Source: Hypsibius dujardini (taxonomy: Eukaryota; Tardigrada; Eutardigrada; Parachela; Hypsibiidae). Taken from it: a stretch of DNA of 28,208 nt. Location of the stretch: assembly GCA_001579985.1 (NCBI GenBank), contig LRSR01010682.1:1-28208 (forward strand). Direction: 5' to 3'. Each line of letters starts with the position of its first letter. The first letter of the stretch is position 1. The translations under genes and the position numbers were made by a program. Below, one piece after another: positions 13,764 through 23,900 of this stretch. Under the pieces are notes generated by a model. It saw only the letters and a program-made list of their open reading frames with translations, was not told the origin of the DNA and searched no databases.

Positions 13764-15633
13764 TTAAAGTCTGCCGGTATTTTGGAGCGCCGTTGCAGGG
13801 ATCTCGTTCTGTTGGTTCGCGTGTTTTCCGTGCGAATGCCGCTGAACGGGGGAACTGCCGCTGCAATCGTGGCTGCTAGCGTGGGATTCGCTTTCCGAAT
13901 GACCACGCTGATGAGATGATGACTGATGCACGTGGTTGTGGTCGTGCTTATGATCATGGTGATCATGATTGTGGTCACAGTTACTGAAGGTTGGATTGTC
14001 GGCTCCCAAGGTGAACACTCCCGGTGCCTAAAATGATGAATAATTTATGAATGTTAAAGAAAAAAACACCTACAAAGATAGTTCAAAGTATCACAAGATA
14101 TTTCGACAAGTATATATGTATTTACAAACTGAAAGATATAAACAGAAGTAGAAATATATGGAATAGAAATACAAAACAGAAAGGAGTAAATATTTCATTT
14201 ACCCAAATTGTACATATTCTTAATATTAAAATATTTGTGTATAGATAGATGTAATATTTTTATAAATTGAGATGATAAATAGTCTGAACATAGAAATATT
14301 AGCAATTTCTCAAGTGTCCTTGCCGTATTTGGAGGTTCTTCGGATTGCATAAAAGCGGTGTCACCCAACAATTCCGCAAGTATTCGCTGTGTCACTGGTC
14401 GATAAGGCTTGCAACACATGTCCTGGTCGCAGTTTTTGTCCTCCGGACACAGTAAGGCACAGGATGACGAGTCGAATAAGTATGCCTTTTGGGCGTATTC
14501 CTCATCCTCACGGAACTGCCGAGTCAGAAAGTGAGAAAACACTTTTTATTTGCTAATGCAAGGTCACGTTTGAGCTGTAGGCTATAGATGCTTCAATCAA
14601 ATTGTAAATATTCAAATGGATAAAGTATGAGTGAACAGTTTTGTGCTGGAAATGCAAGTGCATGGTCACTTTTTGTGCTCAAGGCTAATTTTCTATCCTC
14701 CATGCATTTCGAATTGTACTCACGTCTTCGAATTCCGGTTGAATTGTGGTGGAATGAATGCCCTCGTCGTGGAAGAAGTTTTTGATGCGGTTGGCGACGC
14801 GTTTGTACTCTTGATAATTGGCGCACCAGATGTGCGCGGATGCGACGATACGGTTTCCGGCCAACTGCCAAATGTGCAGTTCGTGGACGGCTAAAACGCC
14901 GTCTAACTGAACAAGGAGCAAACTCTTTTTATTCTTGCCCTTGCATCGGCAAAATATTATTCAAATGTCAGACGCCTGTTCGTATTGAAGTTCCGTTTGT
15001 AGATTAGATATTGAATAAAAATTACTTTTAGTATGGCAAGTTAATCAAAATTAAATACCGCATTTTAGTTGAAAAAAGGGTTTCAAATCTGGACGTAATT
15101 GGACTAGGTAAATGAGTGCGTCTGTAATGAAAAACAAAATACACGAACCTTTTCCAGGCGAGTCTTAATGTCGGCAGCCTTAATGTGCAGCGGGACTGTT
15201 TGCAGGAGAATCAACGCCGAGGAACGGACTGTATCAAAAAATAACCCGTTAACAAACGACCCAGTAAGAGCACAGAAATCGGACTTACGAAGGGGAATGG
15301 TCATGGCGAGAATAACGACCACGCTGACCAAACTGAAAAGAAGATTTGTGCTTTAGATGCTCATGAATTTTTCTCTTAATTTGGGGAGCCTTAACTCAAG
15401 GGCGCACCTCATGGCAGGATCAACATAGTTGCGATACTTCCAGTCGCTAAGCCAGACGACAAGCGATGCGACGATGACGACGATGGAACCGAGTGCGTCC
15501 CCAGCAATATGGAGAAACATGCCCCGCATATTAAGAGACTGCTCTGATATACCTGCAAACAGTTACCTGAGATACCTGTCTCAAGCGTAAACTAATATCG
15601 CCTGTCTGTTTATTTGTCTGTCCGTCTGTTTGC

Positions 15634-15666
<33 letters not shown>

Positions 15667-16741
15667 CGTCCTCTCTCCGCCTGCTTGCCTCCCGGGTCTG
15701 TCTATCTGTCGGCAATAACACGTACGTTTTTTCATTTTAGAACCGGTGGGCTCTTCAGGCGACGTAATAGCCAAAGCCTCTGCCGTGCTATGACTATGAG
15801 AATGTCCTTCGTTTCCATGCTTATGTTTGTGGCCATGGTCGTGATCACCGTGTCCTGAATATGGATATTTCAATCCTAAATTAAGTTATGTTTACATTGA
15901 TGTGAGTAATGCTGGAAGTCGAACCGTGACTGTCATCATGTCCATTTCCCGTGTTCGTTTTGGACGAATGGTCATCCTTGGAGGCGTGCTTGTGGCCGTG
16001 GTCGTGAGAGTGGCCGTGAGAATGACCGCCATGCGAGTGGCCTCCATGCGAATGACCAGAATGATCTATATTGAAGACAAAAATTTGACAAAAATTGTAC
16101 GTCAATTGGGGAAATGGGAGGCGGACAATTTTTGGGCATTACCGTGGAACAGAAAGAGGCCGATGATATTCGCTCCGAGACCCACACAGCCCACAATGAG
16201 AATTAGTTTGGGATTATGAATTTCGGCGCCCTCCACAAAACGCTGGATGGACTCGATGAAAATGGAGAAGCAAAGAGCACAGAGGAACACGGAGTTGACC
16301 AGAGCTCCAAGGACCTCCGCTCGTGCCCACCCGAAAGTGTTCTTTTCTGAGGTCTTCTTTACAATCTAAAAACATTGGCAGTGACAATTGACAATTGCAA
16401 AGAAATTTTTTTTTATTCAACTAATCAAGTTATTTATCTATTTTATTTTAATATTATTCTAATTTAATTTTTAATTAATTTTGAGTTTAAATTTAAATTG
16501 CAAAAAGCATAATAAATTAACCACCATGATCTGGTATCAGAAAATGAAATACTGAGCTTACCCTGACAGAAACAAGACCGACAATGAGAGCCACCACGTC
16601 GGAGAGCATGTGAAAGGAATCGGCAATCAACGCCATGGAATTGGTGGTGTATCCGACGATCAACTCGGTGAGGAAGAGGCTCCCGGTGATGAAGAGCATA
16701 GACCCAATTTTGACAGTTTTTCCGAACTTTATTTTCGCCAT
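13764..16741 (-). CDS. ZnT1-like zinc exporter (SLC30 / cation diffusion facilitator), complete, ten exons
   Basis: Exons in reading order: 16741-16562, 16365-16143, 16065-15925, 15854-15726, 15552-15408, 15332-15289, 15228-15149, 14906-14724, 14515-14324, 14027-13764 (TAA); 526 residues. ZnT1-type proteins export cytosolic zinc by proton exchange at the plasma membrane. TM1-TM2 end in ADSFHMLSD (HxxxD, H44/D48); TM3-TM4 follow NTFGWARAEVLGALVNS. The TM4-TM5 loop (135-205) is His-rich. TM5 holds FLHIAGD (H239/D243), giving the zinc-type HD-HD site and not the Asn variant of manganese transporters. The cytosolic domain carries VHELHIWQLAGNRI and IHSTTIQPEFED. A Cys cluster (394, 398, 404, 409, 410) and a second His-rich tail (458-473) follow. 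The 70-base intron 15924-15855 has a weak GTTCGA donor chosen by phase; intron 14323-14028 is GC-AG. The ATG has A at -3 and G at +4. Confidence 0.93.
14028..14323 (-). other. ZnT last intron, GC-AG type
   Basis: On the minus strand the donor is ACG|GCAAGG and the acceptor TTTTAG. The last exon needs phase 0. The late GT dinucleotides of the preceding open frame give phase 1, and the phase-0 GTGACA near 14400 would cut off a well-formed Cys-cluster region. The GC donor joins EEPPNT to APGVFTLGADN in frame. Confidence 0.7.
15602..15712 (+). repeat. CTGT tetranucleotide tract in ZnT intron 15553-15725
   Basis: Imperfect TCTG/TTTG units, most regular at 15635-15668, lying between the His-rich loop exons and the TM5 exon. 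Confidence 0.9.
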
Positions 16742-19122
16742 TATTCTCCAACACCGTTTCGCAATCCCGCCGCAAATTAAAGGCTCCTTTTCCCGTAATT
16801 ATGTTTTCGCAGCGATATATAAAAATACTTTTGCGTTCGTACAGCCACCGAGTCAAGAAGAATTTCAAACCAAAAAAATAGCCAGCACCACACCGAGATG
16901 TGATTAATAGGTTAAGCTATCCGTTGTGTCATTTACTTTTACTAACATCGTTATTCATCAGTGAGAGGAAGTGAACAGTTTCGCTGGCCTCCAAGCGCTC
17001 GCTCGGCGACACGGGGCTTCCAGCCTCGCGCAACTATGCAGCCAACGACGACGATGCAGCAAGTAATTAACAAAATAGCTGTATCATACAACATTCCTCG
17101 CTCAACCATACGGTTCGAAAGGATAAAATAAAGTTTGAAGTTGATTTATTTATTTGATAACACACAAAATGCAGGTTCGCTGGACAATAGTAAAGTGTGG
17201 TAGCTACTTAACAATCTTGACATCAAGGGCTTAAAGAGATCAAGGCTAGGACACTGCCACGGCTATTCAGTCAGACCTTTTCTCGCGTACACACTTTTCA
17301 ATCTCAAACAAAATGTACTACGATTACCCGGGAAAAAAAACTTATTTGAAAAGTATTGACCGAGTGAGCTACCTTTGATCGTGGAAATTAGTCAATGCAA
17401 TCTGATTTCCGTCCATTCAAAGAATTAACGGAAACCAGAACTACAGTACTTTGGAATCGATTGACGTTTGGCATTATTAACTAATTTAATACATGGGGTC
17501 TTGCCGTTCGCATAGGGTTAGTTCACACCTGAAAACGGCAAGTTTCATTAAACAAATCCGTGTCTCGTTCCATGTGGAATTTGTTCTGCCAATGCTGTAC
17601 ACGCCTTTTGGTTCAATGCACAGTTACCATGTTTGGGCGCGAATATAGTATCTATACTGTAGATGTAGCAACCGTCAATCTAAAACGGTTGACAAACAGT
17701 ATTGTCTTTCTCAAGAGAAAGGATTTCACCTTAAAATACCCCACCATCAAGAGGTCACAATTCCCGGGCTTGGTTTGCCTCTTTCCTTGAAAAAGGAAAT
17801 GTCAGTTGTTAAAAATGAGTCATGTAGTGTTTTTATTGTCGCCAATTTCGCTCATTTTTACAAACAGTTCTGTTCTTGCGGGCAGATATAGTTAAGGGGC
17901 ATTTTGAGGGATTTCCATGAATTGCGCCGATAGGCGGCAGAAAATGTAAAAGACCTCATGGAGGGGTGATAGCAATGCAGATCTTTCTATCTGTCTGCTT
18001 CTGGCCCTTTTCAGCAGGCTTCCATTTTACCAACAATTTTCATTAGCTCTTATTAACCAAAGACATCCTGAAGAATATTTTGCTGACCATTCACATTGGT
18101 TAAGATTAATCCTTGGTGAGCTTGATAGCCCCGCCCGCGAGCTGGTTATTGACATGCTGAGCGGGTCGGATGGTTAAGGCAAATTTTAGCTGGCCGAGAA
18201 GAAGTCAGGGAACACTGACTAATGGTTCAGCCACACAGGCCGGGTGAGCCCATTAATTTGGTAAGTTAAGTAGCTCAGGCAGAATGAACAGGTCGGACAG
18301 TGTGGACAGGATGGACCCGAGAGATAAGGGGCAGGGAATGCATTGTCTTGTCTCTTCCCGTTTCACTGTTCCTTTCTCTCTTTATGCTTGCCTTACTTGC
18401 GGAGTTATTCAGGTGCCGAATTCAGAATCACTTCGACATGTGTTTTTTATTAGGACATATTTAAGTGATGAATATACAAAATTATTGCACCGCCATAGAC
18501 TAACGAATTTATTTTTGGTGAAATTTCAAAGTTGGAAACAATCTCACTGCATTTACCGCTGGCCCTAAGCCCTCTGGTGCAATCAATTGATTGCTTGATC
18601 TAAGAGTTATCTAGTTTCCTTGTTGTTTGATTTCTGATTGACTGGCCTAGTTCAACTTCAGAACTAGATTGATTGTTTGATTGTGGCTAGAACGAAGAGC
18701 TCCTTTTGGATAAGAGCAATCGTTTCATTGGATGCACTGCTGATTGATTGTTCGGTAATAGACCTGTCATTTCATTGGGTTCATTGTTGATTATTACCGT
18801 CATCTTGTTTGTTGCGTTTTATCGCTTTTCCTACCATTTAGTTCAGTTTATTCATTTTTTTCGAACAAATATGCTGAGTATCAATCCAATGAACGTTCTT
18901 GATTTGCTTATCACCGAATACTCTGGTTCTTAAATACTCGGATGGGGAATTACGGATACCGATAAAGAACATTTCGTTTGTAGGTTGCATTGAAAGCAGT
19001 TTGCGGTGCAGCGATACGAAATTCATCGAAGACGAGGAGCTGTTTTTTTTCAGTGAAGCAGACGAATGCTTTCTTGTAGAAGCTGATTTGAGCGATTGCT
19101 GTTATTCGACAGCTCTTCGTTC

Positions 19123-19153
19123 CACTCACTCACTCACTCACTCACTCACTCAC
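19123..19153 (+). repeat. CACT microsatellite
   Basis: About seven perfect CACT units with no interruptions. Confidence 0.95.
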
Positions 19154-19939
19154 AATCAGTCAATCTACAGGGGTCACCACGAACATTGAATAGTTTTCAA
19201 ACGGTGGCCACGCAAACTGAGCGCAACTGACGCTAACCTCACAAATGACAAAAAAGCCACACCTGAAGCCTAAATTAAGTTTATGATAAAAACTAATTTT
19301 TAATCTCACGCAGGGAGCCTTCCTGGGGTCGCGGACTAAAACGGCCGATTTTGCTTTTTAACACGGGCTCAGTGGGTTGATTGCTTCATTGCTTGATTGT
19401 GTTAGTGAATCCTTTGAAATTCTGCCTTTCCATCAAGTGGTTCTAGAGACAGTGTAGCAAACAAAGTAACTATAAAAAGATAACTCATAAAATGGTTGCT
19501 TTCTATTAAACTCAAAATGTTGTAGGGGCAGAAATAAAACGATGTTAGTGTGTAGAAAGTACTTGTTTTCGCACTTTTGCGCGAATTCTTTTTTCTCAAA
19601 AACTTCCTGCTGCATTTCAAGAACCAATAGAACGTGGTTTTTATCGAGAAACTATGTCATGATAACTTACAATGAGCGGTTTTTTGTTTAAGCTCCAAAC
19701 ACGATTGGCGGAACTGAAGTTCGTAGTATACTTTTCGGCTTAAGTTGGCGGGTACAAAAGTACCACTTTCAGGACAAAATTTCTCAAAAACTCAGTTATT
19801 GTCAGATTCGTTTCGAATCAAAATTCAGCTAATCTTAACTTACTGCCCTCCTTGCCACTAAAATTAATTTTTATTTTCCCACACTCATGGATGTTGGAGG
19901 GAGTGACAAATATTATTCAATATTCGTGGAGACCCCTGT

Positions 19940-20017
19940 ACATGCAGCCGTTCATATTTCCACCCTCCTAAGTTGGGGCCCACGTTAGGAGGGTGGAAAT
20001 ATAAAAGGGCTGCATGT
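19940..20017. ncRNA. Imperfect hairpin, possible microRNA precursor or fold-back element
   Basis: The left arm has ACATGCAGCC (19940-19949), GTTC, then ATATTTCCACCCTCCTAA (19954-19971). The loop is 13 bases. The right arm has TTAGGAGGGTGGAAATAT (19985-20002), AAAAG, then GGCTGCATGT (20008-20017). The two arms pair perfectly over 18 and 10 bases, separated by one small internal loop (4 against 5 bases). At 78 bases with one internal loop the shape suits an animal pre-miRNA. I recognise no known mature sequence. A decayed inverted-repeat element or DNA cruciform is the main alternative. The transcribed strand is unknown. Confidence 0.4.
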
Positions 20018-20562
20018 GGAAACTAAGATACATTACGATGCTGTGTCATGTTCACTGCCTCGACCTCATAAATAAGGCGAAATCTCTCATCTGTCTCTAA
20101 CGATGGGGACGTCCAACGGCATCAATCATCTCCCACTGTTTCACCTGCTTGCATGTGACCTCTACGAACGAGCCTGCGATAGTTATTGGCCCTTGACAAA
20201 GCGATCGCGACAACATGGCAATGTTCGCAGAAGCGCGAATAAATTAAAGACCTTTCCGTGTGTATGTGTGTGTTTGATAAGGCGAAAGGGGAGCAGCTAG
20301 CTGCGCAAAGCGACATCAATTCAACAACAACAAAACACATTTTGAGGGGAACCCACGCTCTGACACACATTCACGACCCCAGCCGTCGTCGGTATAGTTC
20401 GTACAACTATAAAAGTACGTGTCAACACCGAAAAACACCGTCCAATTCTATCATATAGAACTGAAAACGAGAGAGAGACAGAGAGAGATAGGATAAAATT
20501 TTGGAAAGGTTATCGTCGGAGAGCGAGAAGGGAGGAGAATGGGAGAAGAAAAGAAATAAACT

Positions 20563-20568
20563 TTTATT
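20563..20568 (-). terminator. Candidate polyadenylation signal for NCS-1
   Basis: AATAAA on the minus strand, about 370 bases after the NCS-1 stop codon. Position and strand fit; no cleavage data. Confidence 0.4.
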
Positions 20569-20832
20569 CTGTATTCAAACAGTCGTGCTTGAAAACTCTC
20601 TCTCTCTCTCAAAAGAGTTATAAAGCCCAACTGAATCATCACAAGACGAGGCTTCCGGGAGAGGGGTTAGACCCTCTCTTTACATGCGTTTAGTGATCCG
20701 GTGTAGCTTGATCGTCGAACTGCTGCTGCTTCTTCTTTCCCCTTAGTCATGTGGTAAGCGCGTATGCCGCCTCAGTTTTGGAGGAAGCGGATTTGATACG
20801 AATGATGATGCGCACTGTAGTGCAATATCGGC

Positions 20833-20859
20833 GAGAGAGAGAGAGAGAGAGAGAGAGAA
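20833..20859 (+). repeat. GA dinucleotide repeat in the NCS-1 3' flank
   Basis: About thirteen GA units just after the NCS-1 stop on the minus strand, where they read as TC. Shorter GA tracts lie at about 20469-20489 and TC at 20597-20610. Confidence 0.95.
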
Positions 20860-20934
20860 GGGAGAGGACCCTCTTCCGGGTCCCGCGTGTGCGGGTGGAC
20901 TTTTGTTTATTGTGTCCGACACACGTGTCGGGCG

Positions 20935-23900
20935 TCAAACTATTCCGTCGTAAAACGACAAGGCTTGTAATATGGCGGGATCGGACTTTGTTCCCTCACG
21001 GAACTCATCCATGCTTAGTCTGTCGTCATGGTTCTGCAAGGAACAAAAACGAGTCTGATTAGCCGAGGAGTTAGAACAGCGGGTTTAACGGGTGAATGGT
21101 TGTCCTATAGTTGACTGAATTAACTGACTGACTGGTCGACTGATTTGATAGACAAATAGGTGAACAGTCAAAGAGAACGATAACATTCTGTGACCGCAAA
21201 CTCGGATAGTGAATAAGTGGAAGGAATAACCATCGGCCCTGTAAATGAATCGGCCAGACGGATGAGCCACCGAGCAGATGGATAAGTAGCGGTGTGATGG
21301 AACGGTGTATGGTGAAATGGTACTAATAACATCCTCAATGAGGGATGGAGAACGGGACAGCTCACAGGGTGACCACGCCCTAACGGAAGGGTTAGAATAA
21401 ACCCGAAGAGTGCACGGGTCAGGCACATGGACCTCCGAACAGACGAACAAGTGACGAGTAAATCACTCACATGGATTCAGCACTGAAGGTCAATTAAATA
21501 GAGTGAAATAAATTATGTTACCACCGACCGGACGGAAGGATTCGAGGAGGACGGAAGCGTGCACAGCCAGACGGGTGGACCATTTAACGGATAAGCAAAG
21601 GAAGGTAAGAGGGACGAGTGGACGGTCATATGGATTGATCACTGAAGGTCGATTAAACAGAGTTTGGTGAACGGAGTGACCACCAATCGGAAGGAAGGGT
21701 CAAGGTAAAACGGATGGTGGAGAGCCAGACGGATGGTCAATGTATTAGAGGGGTAAATTAGTGACGGTAAAACGGAGGAGTAGACGATCACATGAAATGA
21801 TCACTCAAGGGCGGACTGCCCACTCACCAGATGGAAGGATTAGGGTAAGACGAAAGGTTTTACAGTCAAATAGAATGGAAGCAACTGTACCGAGGTCAGA
21901 GCGATAACACGGGGAAGACAGAGTGTGTACGGATGGGCGGACGAGAGTCGGAAGAGACACCCACCGACTGAGCGGTCTCATGAGAGAACGTGCAAATGGT
22001 TTCGAAGAGTGAGGCAAGCCTAGATGAGGGTAATCTCCAGTGGCGGGTAATGGCAGGTAGACCATCAACTGAGCCGGACCTGCGAAACGTACGGTGAAGG
22101 CGCTGACAGTCTAATACGGCGGGTTTTACGCTGTGACGAAACGACGAAAGCCTTCACTAACACTTACGAAGCTAGAGCGAAATGAGCATGGCAGATTGGG
22201 TAACGAATGGCCGATGTCCAACTGCTCTCGCACAGGCAAGAACCATTACAACCGCCCGAAACTCTAACAAGGGTCCAGCAATAAAAACCAGCAGGTGGCG
22301 CCCTTAACGGGCGCACCGTCTCCCCATTCACCTCGTCATTTCCCTAGCAACTATTGCGGAAACGCGATCCAGCCCCGATTGAGTTCACACAACCGCCGGA
22401 TGGCTGGCCAAGCAGGCCCACTTTCAGTATATATAGTGGTGTTCGAAGAACCCTGCCAACTCGAGTCAAATTTCACATATCTCCATCGCGAAATATGACA
22501 AGATTTTCCCACGGCCGAGTTCGATCGAGACGGAGCCCCAGACAGACTGACGGCGAGCCAGTCAGCGATGGATGACGGAGTCTTTCAAAAGCATTCGGCC
22601 AACTGGTGGAGGGTAAAATCGATCGGATTCCCTCCCGAAATGCAGGCGGAAGGGGGGGGGAAAACTACTTACCGAGAGGGTAGGTAGCAGTAGTCTCTCT
22701 GCAGACATCCGTCGTCGACATTTGGCTCTCCGGTGGTCCCCCTCCCGCCAGACTAAATATCTATGCATTTGTATAAATGTTGCGCGGGCGAGACGGAACA
22801 TACACACACACCACACACAGCCCCGATGGGATGGCACTATTTTTAACTCCTCAAACAAGCCATCGATTTCCTCCTTCTACTCTGTGATCGCGCATCCCAC
22901 GTATACACATACATTCACACACACACGGAGACACGTTCCGGGGAAGTAGATGAGCAAACGACGGTGGAGACCCGAAATACTCCCGGCGTCTCTCATCCCT
23001 CTCTGTTGTCCCTCTGGATAAAGCTATCCCCCTGTGCAGGTTCTTCCCATGCCTCGCGGAGTGTTTTCTATTTAACGGATTGTTTGTGATTCGGGATGCG
23101 TGGGCGTGTAAGGTCTGTTTCCCCACGGTTAAAAATAGCATTTTCAGTCCCAAAGCCTTTTAAAATGGGGAGCGGTATTGTAAAGAACAAACCTTGTCCA
23201 TAATCTGAAAGATCCGATCGACCCTCCGTTCGGGGGAACGGCCCTCCGAGTCCTCCGTCTTGCCGACCATCCCGTAGATGGCCGCTATGATGTGGAGCAT
23301 CTCGTCGCGGGTTATGTAACCGTCGTCGTCGATGTCGTATAATCGAAAGGCCCCTGCAAACCACGGAGGGGAGAGAGGAAGAGGATTTGTTCAGGAATAA
23401 TGAATAAACATACATACACACACACACACGCTACAGAGGGTTCGTCGATCGGCTGTCTGTCTGTCTGTTGATCGTATTTTTCGGTGGGGGGGGGGGAGAG
23501 AACGCCTCGAAGGACCCTTCCCTCGGGCATCTGCTCCGTCTCCCATCATCCTCATATATTTTGATGAGGATGATGGGATGATGAGAAAAGGAAGGAGCGG
23601 AAAAAACAAACGCAGTTGCTCCTTCCTTTAACTTGTGGCGGGCGCGGGGAGGACTTACAATTTAGCTTCTCATCCAGATTGCCCCTGGACGTAATGGAAA
23701 GCGCTTGGATAAATTCGTGAAACTGAATCATACCATCCTGCAAAACACACAAAAGGAAGTAAAGAGCGATTCCGCAACGGGTAAACAATTCTGCAAGGGA
23801 TATACGGTACCTTATTCTGGTCAAAAACTTTGAAAAGGAAATTGCCGAATTTGGTCGGGTCACCGCCATTGGGGAAAAATTCGCCGTAAATCCGTAAAAA

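Larger units (their letters stand above)
16742..20934. other. Long intergenic region upstream of ZnT and downstream of NCS-1
   Basis: About 4.2 kb with no coding region I can support. It contains the presumed ZnT promoter next to 16741, GATTGATT-rich stretches at about 18580-18770, a CTCA microsatellite, an overlapping pair of open frames at 18838-19189 that I do not recognise, a strong hairpin at 19940-20017 and the presumed NCS-1 3' UTR at its right end. Confidence 0.6.

Noticed and set aside
17500-17542. 9-base inverted repeat CTTGCCGTT / AACGGCAAG
   Set aside because: The arms are short and the spacer is 25 bases; expected by chance in a region of this size.
20916-20931. Near-palindrome CCGACAC/GTGTCGG just after the NCS-1 stop
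   Set aside because: Seven-base arms with a 2-base centre; too short to claim a function.
22716-22858. Minus-strand frame with an [12 protein letters not shown]-like string, considered as the missing EF4 exon of NCS-1
   Set aside because: It lacks the EF-loop ligand pattern. The true EF4 exon with an acceptor, matching phase and a stop was found at 21033-20935.
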